NCBI GenBank assembly: GCA_031255355.1
Contig: JAIRSR010000158.1
Coordinates: forward strand, 1-10,113
Length of the DNA stretch: 10,113 nt
Source: Clostridiales bacterium
Lineage (GTDB): Bacteria; Bacillota; Clostridia; Monoglobales; Firm-18
Direction of reading: 5' to 3'
Shown here one piece after another: positions 1 through 5,921 of the stretch. The first letter of the stretch is position 1, and each line of letters begins with the position of its first letter. The notes below the pieces were generated by a model that worked only from the letters and a program-made list of their open reading frames with translations, did no database searches and was not told where the DNA came from. Both the position numbers and the translations under genes were made by a program.

Positions 1-654
1 CTCCGTCCACGGCTCCGCGCCGAACACACCCGCCATAAGCCGCAGTTCGTCCGGGTTCACGCCCATTTCCTCCATTGTTTCCGCTAAAAACAGCGCGTAG
101 GACGGCGTACAGCAAAGCACCGTCGTGCCGAAGTCTTTCATGGTAGTGATTTGGCGGCGGGTGTTGCCTGACGAGGCGGGTACCGTCACCGCGCCGATTC
201 GCTCCGCGCCGTAATGCGCCCCAAGCCCGCCCGTGAACAGTCCGTAGCCATACGCCACCTGCACGGTAGAACGCCTGTCCGCGCCCGTCATGGTAAGGCA
301 CCGCGCCATTAACTCCGCCCACAGCGCGATGTCGTTTTGCGTGTAGCCGACCACGATCTGCTTCCCCGTCGTCCCGCTGGAGGCGTGGACGCGCACAATA
401 TCCTCCATAGGCGAGGCAAAAAGCCCGAACGGATACGTTTCCCGCAGGTCCTGCTTTGTTGTAAATGGCAGTTTTTCCAAATCCTCCGCAGATTTTATAT
501 CCTCCGGCACCAACCCCTTATCGTGCATCTTTGCCCTGTAATAGGGGACGTTGGTGTAGACGCGCTTCACTAAGGCGCGTAACCGCTTGGACTGCAAATC
601 GTACAACTGATCCCTTGTCGCGCACTCGTTTTTCCGATCCCAAAACGTATTCAT
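1..654 (-). CDS. paaK: Phenylacetate-CoA ligase, copy B (partial; 3' end beyond window)
   Basis: This adenylate-forming ligase would convert phenylacetate or a related aryl acetate, ATP and CoA to the aryl acetyl-CoA, AMP and PPi in the cytoplasm. The first 218 residues are present and the frame runs off the low end of the window, so the truncation is an edge effect. Visible signatures are the N-terminal YPFGLF stretch (about residues 73-78), the phosphate-binding loop SSGTTGKQ (about 92-99) and YGYGLFTGGLGAHYGAER (about 135-152), the last typical of classical PaaK. The loop ends in Gln where Pro is usual. The ATG at 654 is chosen because AAGGAG lies at 664-669 with a 9-base spacer. It starts 21 bases after the iorB stop and is the last gene seen in the module. 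By eye it is roughly half identical to copy A (3002-4291), so the two are diverged paralogs, not a recent duplication. The family is secure; the exact aryl substrate is unknown. Confidence 0.93.
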   Translation of the reverse strand, partial: MNTFWDRKNECATRDQLYDLQSKRLRALVKRVYTNVPYYRAKMHDKGLVPEDIKSAEDLEKLPFTTKQDLRETYPFGLFASPMEDIVRVHASSGTTGKQIVVGYTQNDIALWAELMARCLTMTGADRRSTVQVAYGYGLFTGGLGAHYGAERIGAVTVPASSGNTRRQITTMKDFGTTVLCCTPSYALFLAETMEEMGVNPDELRLMAGVFGAEPWTE

Positions 655-663
655 TTATTACCA

Positions 664-669
664 CTCCTT
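664..669 (-). promoter_or_regulatory. Ribosome binding site of paaK copy B
   Basis: AAGGAG on the minus strand lies 9 bases upstream of the ATG at 654 and just downstream of the iorB stop. It fixes the start of a gene whose other end is outside the window. Confidence 0.75.
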
Positions 670-675
670 CACCGC

Positions 676-1248
676 TTACCGCAAATGATAGCCCAAATCA
701 AACGCCTTTTTGTTAATCTCTAAAAACTTCGGCGGCACCGTTTGTTCCACCGCGTTCATCCACACGTCTTTCGGAATCTCTGTTTCAGCCGCCAAAAGCC
801 CGATAAGTACTACGTTTACCGCCTTTGCGCTTCCCGCTTCCACCGCTGCGGCAAACGCATCTGCGGCGACCACCCGCGCACCCGCGTTCTTTATTTTACC
901 CGGAATATCCCCCGGATACTCCGCAACGCCCGTAATCACCGGCATAGGGTCTATGGCGCGGGTATTCATCAGCATACCGCCGCCCTTTTTCAGATAATTC
1001 AAATAGCGGTACGCCTCTAACTGCTCAAACGCCAAAATCACGTCCGCGCCGCCCTCCGCGATGACCGGCGAGTACACCTTTTCGCCGTACCGAACGCATG
1101 TCACGACGCTCCCGCCGCGCTGTGACATGCCATGCACCTCGGACATTTTCACGTCATACCCCCGCGCGATTGCCGCGTTGCCTAAGATTCTCCCCGCGAG
1201 GAGGGTTCCCTGCCCGCCTACGCCTACAATCATGATACTTGTCGTCAT
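676..1248 (-). CDS. iorB: Indolepyruvate:ferredoxin oxidoreductase, beta subunit
   Basis: This is the small subunit of the cytoplasmic IorAB complex. The complex oxidatively decarboxylates indolepyruvate, phenylpyruvate or 4-hydroxyphenylpyruvate with CoA to the aryl acetyl-CoA, reducing ferredoxin; the reaction is reversible. The 190-residue length fits IorB, which consists of the pyruvate ferredoxin oxidoreductase gamma-type domain. The N-terminal glycine-rich GVGGQGT motif (residues 9-15) and SEVHGMSQRGG (36-46) are hallmarks of that domain. The ATG at 1248 overlaps the iorA stop as ATGA, the usual sign of translational coupling for two subunits needed in equal amounts. The stop is TAA at 676-678. 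Similar gamma domains occur in other 2-oxoacid oxidoreductases, but the adjacent iorA settles the assignment. Confidence 0.95.
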   Translation of the reverse strand: MTTSIMIVGVGGQGTLLAGRILGNAAIARGYDVKMSEVHGMSQRGGSVVTCVRYGEKVYSPVIAEGGADVILAFEQLEAYRYLNYLKKGGGMLMNTRAIDPMPVITGVAEYPGDIPGKIKNAGARVVAADAFAAAVEAGSAKAVNVVLIGLLAAETEIPKDVWMNAVEQTVPPKFLEINKKAFDLGYHLR

Positions 1249-2978
1249 GCCTCCGCACCTCCGATCGCGCCGAATTTACACACGCGCGTACACAAGCCGC
1301 AGCCGTTGCACTGCGCCGCGTCGATTGCCACGCCGCCCGCCTTGGCGGAAATCGCGGGGCAGCCCAACTTCATACACGCCTTACAGTTCTTACAGGCGTT
1401 GTTGACGGCAAACGCGCCGCCGTATTTGACGTTTTTCAACAATGCGCACGGCCTGCGCGCGATAATTACGGAGGGCGCGTCGGAAGCGGTTTCCTCCCGC
1501 ACGACCCGCTCAAAGCCGTCCAAGTCAAATGGATCCGCGACCACCACCCGCTCTATGCCGATCGCCTCACACAACTTGACCAAATCAACGCTCCGCGTCG
1601 GTTCCCCCTTAATGGTAAGCCCTGTAAGCGGGTTGTCTTGATGCCCCGTCATGCCGGTGATCGAGTTGTCCAGCACGATTACCGTGCCGCCGCCCTTGTT
1701 GTACGCCATATTGATTAACCCGGTAACGCCGCTGTGAATAAAAGTCGAATCGCCGATGACCGCGACGGTTTTTTTGGTGAAAATTTCGCCCCCCGCCTTT
1801 TCCATACCATGCGCCATGCCGACGCTCGCGCCCATGCAGACGCATACGTCCATACTTGCCGTGGGGGGAAGCGCACCCAGCGTATAACAACCGATGTCGC
1901 CGCTCACCACCAAGCCTAATTTTTTCAAGACGTAAAAAGTGCCCCGATGCGGACATCCCGCGCACATCACGGGCGGCCTGCCCGGGATTGGCTCCTCGAT
2001 TCGGTAGGAATCAACCGCGCCGCCGTACACCGCCCGCTGAAGCTGCGCGGCGTTAAACTCCCCGATATTTGGAAAGATTTCTTTCCCTATCACTTCAATC
2101 CCAAGGACTTTGCAGTGGTTTTCAATGACCGGGTCTAATTCCTCGACCACATACACCTTTTTGACGCTTGCCGCGAACTGCCGAATCAAGTCTGACGGCA
2201 GCGGGTGAATCATGCCGATTTTCAAAAATGACGCGTCCGGGAACACCTCTTTTGCGTACTGATACGCGATTCCCGCCGCGATTACGCCGACTTCCGCGCT
2301 GTTGCGCTCTATCCTGTTAAATTCACAGTCCTCGGCAAACGCCCGCATATCGTCGAGGCGTTTTTCCACATAGTGACGGCGTTTCATCGCCATTGCCGGC
2401 ATCATGACGTACTTCGCCGCGTCCTTGACGTATGCCCCGCGCGGCGGCGTCACGCGTTCCTCCGATTCCACAAGGCTTTGAGAATGTGAAATCCGCGTGG
2501 AAAGACGAAGCAGCACCGGCGTATCATATTGCTCGCTCAATTCATACGCCCGCTTGACATACGCCTTACATTCCGCGCTGTCGGCAGGCTCTAACATAGG
2601 CACTTTCGCGGCGATTGCCGTCAAACGGCTGTCTTGCTCGTTTTGGCTGCTGTGCATCCCTTGGTCGTCCGCGACGCACACCACCAAGCCGCCGTTTACC
2701 CCTGTGTACGACGCGGTAAAGAGCGGGTCTGCGGCGACGTTCAAACCGACGTGCTTCATACACGACATCGCCCGCGCCCCCGCGAACGACGCGCCGATTG
2801 CTACTTCAAGCGCGACCTTTTCATTCGGCGCCCACTCGGAGTAAATCTCGTCATAATGTTTCGCGATTGTTTCAGTGATTTCCGTGCTGGGCGTCCCGGG
2901 GTAGGACGATACGACGCTTACCCCCGCTTCATACGCTCCTCTGGCAACCGCTTCGTTGCCAAGCATAAATTTTTTCAT
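1245..2978 (-). CDS. iorA: Indolepyruvate:ferredoxin oxidoreductase, alpha subunit
   Basis: This is the thiamine diphosphate-dependent catalytic subunit of IorAB (EC 1.2.7.8 type). The N-terminal pyrimidine-binding domain carries YPGTPSTE (26-33). The central TPP domain carries the conserved CAGCPHRG (339-346), GDIGCYTLG (360-368), GDS (409-411) and the downstream DNS (437-439), which together bind the Mg-diphosphate. The C-terminus is an 8Fe-8S ferredoxin-like domain with Cys 529/532/535/540 and Cys 557/560/563/567, all intact, so electron transfer should work. At 577 residues it is complete, somewhat shorter than many archaeal IorA proteins. The start MKKFMLGNEA matches the family N-terminus. 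Its AAGGAG (2991-2996) sits 12 bases upstream, a longish spacing. It begins 23 bases after paaK copy A and overlaps iorB by 4 bases. Dependence on ferredoxin and iron-sulfur clusters indicates an anaerobe. Preference among aryl pyruvates cannot be told from sequence. Confidence 0.97.
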   Translation of the reverse strand: MKKFMLGNEAVARGAYEAGVSVVSSYPGTPSTEITETIAKHYDEIYSEWAPNEKVALEVAIGASFAGARAMSCMKHVGLNVAADPLFTASYTGVNGGLVVCVADDQGMHSSQNEQDSRLTAIAAKVPMLEPADSAECKAYVKRAYELSEQYDTPVLLRLSTRISHSQSLVESEERVTPPRGAYVKDAAKYVMMPAMAMKRRHYVEKRLDDMRAFAEDCEFNRIERNSAEVGVIAAGIAYQYAKEVFPDASFLKIGMIHPLPSDLIRQFAASVKKVYVVEELDPVIENHCKVLGIEVIGKEIFPNIGEFNAAQLQRAVYGGAVDSYRIEEPIPGRPPVMCAGCPHRGTFYVLKKLGLVVSGDIGCYTLGALPPTASMDVCVCMGASVGMAHGMEKAGGEIFTKKTVAVIGDSTFIHSGVTGLINMAYNKGGGTVIVLDNSITGMTGHQDNPLTGLTIKGEPTRSVDLVKLCEAIGIERVVVADPFDLDGFERVVREETASDAPSVIIARRPCALLKNVKYGGAFAVNNACKNCKACMKLGCPAISAKAGGVAIDAAQCNGCGLCTRVCKFGAIGGAEA

Positions 2979-2990
2979 TATATAACCACA

Positions 2991-2996
2991 CTCCTT
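2991..2996 (-). promoter_or_regulatory. Ribosome binding site of iorA (long spacer)
   Basis: AAGGAG on the minus strand is 12 bases upstream of the iorA ATG, longer than the usual 5-9 bases. The start is still preferred because the protein N-terminus matches the family and no better start lies nearby. Confidence 0.6.
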
Positions 2997-3001
2997 TATC
3001 G

Positions 3002-4291
3002 TCAGCGCAAATCAATAACCCGCTTCGCCTTACCCGTCGAGCGTTCTATCGTTTTCGGCTCCGCAAGGCGCACCTGCGCGTCCAGCCCCAAAACCACGTG
3101 CAGTTTATGTTTAATGGATTTTTCCAACGTTTCCAATTGCCCGAAAGAATCAAGCAGCGCGTCGTCCTCCAACTCCACGACCACCTCTAACACATCGGTG
3201 TAACCGCTTTTCGACACGACCAACTGATAATGCGGACTGATATGCGCCATACCCAACAGCACACTCTCCACCTGTGAGGGGAAGACGTTGACCCCACGGA
3301 TAATCAGCATATCGTCAGAGCGTCCCTGGATTTTCGCCATCCGCATCGTAGTCCTGCCGCAAGCGCACGGTTCGGGAATCAAGCGGGTGATGTCCTTGGT
3401 GCGGTACCGCAACAGGGGAATCCCCTCTTTCAGCACCGTGGTAATGACAAGTTCCCCCGTTTGCCCGTATTCGAGCGTTTCCCCTGTTTCAGGGTTGATG
3501 ATTTCCGGGATAAAGCAATCCTCGTTGATGTGCATCCCTGTTTTACGCGTACACTCACCGGAAACGCCCGGGCCGACCAACTCACTCATACCGTAGTTTT
3601 CCGTAGCGGTAATGCCCCAACGATGCTCCAACTGACGGCGCATTTCCTCCGTGGAACCCTCCGCGCCGAACAGCCCGATCCGAAGTTTCAGGTCGGATTT
3701 CTTAACGCCCTGTTCCTCCAACGCCTCCGACATATACATCGCGTAGGACGGCGTACTGACGAGGATCGTACTCATAAAATCGCGCATAATCATAATCTGC
3801 TTTTCGGTGTTGCCGCTGGACATCGGTATGACGCTTGCCCCGATTTTTTCCAACCCGCCGTGCAGCCCGAACGCGCCGGTAAAAAGTCCGTAGCCAAAGG
3901 CGATTTGCGCAATATCGTCCGCGCCGCCCCCCGCCATAGTCACCAAACGCGCCACGCACTCGCTCCACATATCAAGGTCCGCGCGGGTATAGCCCACCGT
4001 GGTCGGCTTCCCCGTCGTGCCGCTGGACGCGTGAATCCGCACGATTTCCCGCATTGGCGCGGCAAACAGCCCGAACGGATAATGATCCCGCAAGTCGTCT
4101 TTGACGGTGAACGGAATCCTCCGCAAATCGTTCAGCGACTTCACGCCGTCCGGCGTAATCCCCGCGCCGTCCAACCGTGCGCGGTAAAACGGCACCGTAT
4201 CGTATACCCTTTTCACCGTCCGTTGCAGACGCTCTAATTGAAGCGCGTCCATATCGCGGCGGCGCATTGTTTCAACTTCCCTGTTCCACAT
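3002..4291 (-). CDS. paaK: Phenylacetate-CoA ligase family enzyme, copy A
   Basis: A complete AMP-forming aryl acetate-CoA ligase of 429 residues, normal for PaaK (about 430). Motifs using the start at 4291 are the phosphate loop SSGTTGKP (89-96), YGMSELVGPG (233-242), YRTKDI (296-301) and the hinge region GRSDDMLIIRGVNVFP (323-338). The C-terminal GKAKR near 420-424 supplies the expected acylation lysine, and a CACGRT segment lies at 309-314. An ATG at 4303 would add four residues, but the AAGGA at 4304-4308 directly abuts it with no spacer; the ATG at 4291 has a 12-base spacer and gives the family-like N-terminus MWNREVETM. The core reads FGYGLFTGAFGLHGG, unlike copy B. It lies 37 bases after the symporter and 23 bases before iorA, so it is the more direct partner of IorAB: activating an aryl acetate before reductive carboxylation, or releasing it after oxidation. 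Substrate is inferred from context only. Confidence 0.95.
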   Translation of the reverse strand: MWNREVETMRRRDMDALQLERLQRTVKRVYDTVPFYRARLDGAGITPDGVKSLNDLRRIPFTVKDDLRDHYPFGLFAAPMREIVRIHASSGTTGKPTTVGYTRADLDMWSECVARLVTMAGGGADDIAQIAFGYGLFTGAFGLHGGLEKIGASVIPMSSGNTEKQIMIMRDFMSTILVSTPSYAMYMSEALEEQGVKKSDLKLRIGLFGAEGSTEEMRRQLEHRWGITATENYGMSELVGPGVSGECTRKTGMHINEDCFIPEIINPETGETLEYGQTGELVITTVLKEGIPLLRYRTKDITRLIPEPCACGRTTMRMAKIQGRSDDMLIIRGVNVFPSQVESVLLGMAHISPHYQLVVSKSGYTDVLEVVVELEDDALLDSFGQLETLEKSIKHKLHVVLGLDAQVRLAEPKTIERSTGKAKRVIDLR

Positions 4292-4303
4292 CGCTACACC
4301 CAT

Positions 4304-4308
4304 TCCTT
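4304..4308 (-). promoter_or_regulatory. Ribosome binding site deciding the start of paaK copy A
   Basis: AAGGA on the minus strand ends immediately before the ATG at 4303, leaving no spacer for it. The next in-frame ATG at 4291 has a 12-base spacer, the same as iorA, and is preferred. Confidence 0.5.
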
Positions 4309-4312
4309 TACA

Positions 4313-4335
4313 AAATTATTTTGCGAAATTATTTT
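4313..4335. repeat. Short AT-rich direct repeat between symporter and paaK copy A
   Basis: The 10-base unit AAATTATTTT occurs at 4313-4322 and again at 4326-4335 (plus-strand reading), separated by three bases. It forms an AT-only island in an otherwise GC-rich region and overlaps the last codons and stop of the symporter. It is not an inverted repeat and cannot form a terminator hairpin. It may aid ribosome access to paaK, or be chance. Confidence 0.45.
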
Positions 4336-5888
4336 ATGCTGAACGCCCGCTCCGCCTCTTTTGCGGGAACATTTTTTGTCACCAGACTGACGGCGGGTAC
4401 AATCAGCATAGAAACCGCCATAGCGGATACGCCCGATTGCGGCGACATGCTCATCGCGAACTGAAAACTCCCCGATGACGCGGTATGAAGCAGCGTCAAA
4501 GCGGCGACCACTACCAACCCGCTCAGCAGACCCGCCCACGCGCCCGCCGCCGTCGTTTTGCGCCAATACAGCCCCCAGATGAACGGCCCGATAAAGCAGC
4601 CCGAAACAATCCCCCACGAAAACGACATCAAATTCACAATAAACGTAAGATTCGCCGTGGCGAACAAAAAGGACAGCGCGACGAACAACAGGCACAACAG
4701 CCGCATGACCGCCATTTGGCGTTTTCCCTTGAACGCGGGGTACGCGGCGGGAATCAAATCTACGGAAATCGCGCTGCTTGAAGTCAGCACAATGGACGAA
4801 AGCGTGGACATGGACGCGGAGAGCAGCAGGAGCATAATCACGGCAAGCACGATTGTGGTTAAAAGGTTGCCGTCCATGCCGAGCGCCCGCATCAGCGTCT
4901 GCGGGACTACCATGTCAAAGCCGCCTGCGGGCAAGCCGTTTTCTGCGGCGGGAACAAAAATCCTGCCGAGTGAGCCGACGAAGTACGCCCCCACACCGAT
5001 AATCAGCGCGAACAGTGAGGAAATCACCGTCGCCTGTTTGATACTGCGCTCGTCCTTTATGGCGTAATATTTGGTAATCATTTGAGGCAAGCCCCACGTG
5101 CCGAAACTCGTCAGCATGATGTTATAGGCGAGGAAGCCACGGCTGTTGCCGCCAAACCAACTGACTAAGGAAGCGTTCCCCGTCGCCGCGCCGAGTTCGC
5201 GAATCCGCGCCGCGCCCCGGGCAAGCCCGCCGACCTCCGGGTTCAGGACGATTGCCGCCGCCATAACGATTACGCCGGCGATCATAATCAGCCCCTGTAC
5301 AAAGTCGGTGTACGCCGTCGCGACGTAACCGCCGAACACCAGATACACGGCGGTAAGCGCGGCAACGATCGCCATGCAAATCACAATATCCGCGCCGGGG
5401 AATATCGTCACGAACAGGGAACCCAACCCCTTATACACCGCCGAGGAATACGGCACCAAAAAGATAAAGATAATCAGCGCGGCGTAAATCTTCATTGCCG
5501 TACTGCCGAAACGCGCCTCGAAATACTCCGGCATGGTTTTTGCGCCAAGCCGGTGCGTCATGCGCCGCGTCCGCTTCGCGAGGACGAGCCACGCCGCAAG
5601 GCAGCCGAGCACCGCGTTGCCCACCCCGATCCACATGGAAGCAAAGCCGATATTCCAACCGTGCTGCCCGGCGTAGCCGATAAAAATCACCGCCGAAAAA
5701 TACGTCGTCCCATAGGCGAACGCGCTAATCCACGCGCCGATTTTCCTACCGCCGAGCAAAAAGCCCTCCACCGTCCGCGTTTTTTTCACGCTGTATACGC
5801 CAATCAGAACCATAACCGCTGAAAAAATCGCCAGTGCGCATATTGTAACCGTCTGAACCTGCCCCAGATACTGACTGTTCTCCACCAT
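4329..5888 (-). CDS. Sodium:solute symporter (SSS family), candidate aryl-acid importer
   Basis: A 519-residue inner-membrane protein with about 13 hydrophobic segments, matching the usual size and topology of SSS (SLC5-like) transporters. The first segment covers about residues 11-33. Family signs are FLLGGRKIGAW (43-53), GGYVATAYTDFVQG (186-199, the conserved TDF-Q motif), and a Ser/Thr-rich segment at 357-377 corresponding to the helix that forms the sodium site in this family. The start at 5888 (MVENSQYLG) is chosen over an in-frame upstream start because AAGGGGG lies at 5893-5899 with proper spacing, and the longer version would overlap leuS. It starts 25 bases after leuS and ends 37 bases before paaK copy A. 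Substrate is not readable from sequence. SSS permeases for phenylacetate (PaaL type) are known, so the context makes aryl acetate uptake the best guess; proline- or pantothenate-type substrates are less likely. Confidence 0.92.
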   Translation of the reverse strand: MVENSQYLGQVQTVTICALAIFSAVMVLIGVYSVKKTRTVEGFLLGGRKIGAWISAFAYGTTYFSAVIFIGYAGQHGWNIGFASMWIGVGNAVLGCLAAWLVLAKRTRRMTHRLGAKTMPEYFEARFGSTAMKIYAALIIFIFLVPYSSAVYKGLGSLFVTIFPGADIVICMAIVAALTAVYLVFGGYVATAYTDFVQGLIMIAGVIVMAAAIVLNPEVGGLARGAARIRELGAATGNASLVSWFGGNSRGFLAYNIMLTSFGTWGLPQMITKYYAIKDERSIKQATVISSLFALIIGVGAYFVGSLGRIFVPAAENGLPAGGFDMVVPQTLMRALGMDGNLLTTIVLAVIMLLLLSASMSTLSSIVLTSSSAISVDLIPAAYPAFKGKRQMAVMRLLCLLFVALSFLFATANLTFIVNLMSFSWGIVSGCFIGPFIWGLYWRKTTAAGAWAGLLSGLVVVAALTLLHTASSGSFQFAMSMSPQSGVSAMAVSMLIVPAVSLVTKNVPAKEAERAFSIK

Positions 5889-5892
5889 AATT

Positions 5893-5899
5893 CCCCCTT
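5893..5899 (-). promoter_or_regulatory. Ribosome binding site of the symporter
   Basis: AAGGGGG on the minus strand lies 4 bases from the ATG at 5888 (7 bases counted from its AAGG core). It selects this start over an upstream start at 5930 that would overlap leuS. Confidence 0.65.
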
Positions 5900-5901
5900 C
5901 G

Positions 5902-5921
5902 TTTAACGCCTGTCTAACCCC
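5902..5921 (-). repeat. Imperfect spacer repeat, copy 1 (over leuS stop)
   Basis: The minus strand reads GGGGTTAGACAGGCGTTAAA. It is nearly the same as the 20 bases at 8753-8772, differing by two single-base indels, and both are preceded by CGCGCG. This copy includes the leuS stop codon (5914-5916). Function unknown; no hairpin is evident. Confidence 0.5.

Noticed and set aside
1..654. Truncated PaaK considered as a pseudogene
   Set aside because: The frame is open to the very edge of the window with intact motifs, so the missing part is simply outside the window.
672..682. Eleven-base match CCGCTTACCGC shared with 8374-8384, both next to stop codons
   Set aside because: Exact matches of this length are expected by chance many times in a 10 kb GC-rich window.
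3461..4237. Plus-strand open frame of 258 codons opposite paaK copy A
   Set aside because: Antisense to a full-length PaaK, with low-complexity Arg/His/Pro composition and no domain.
4294..4695. Minus-strand open frame of 133 codons inside the symporter gene
   Set aside because: It is in a different frame of the same strand as the symporter, which has full-length membrane topology and family motifs; no sign of a real overlapping gene.
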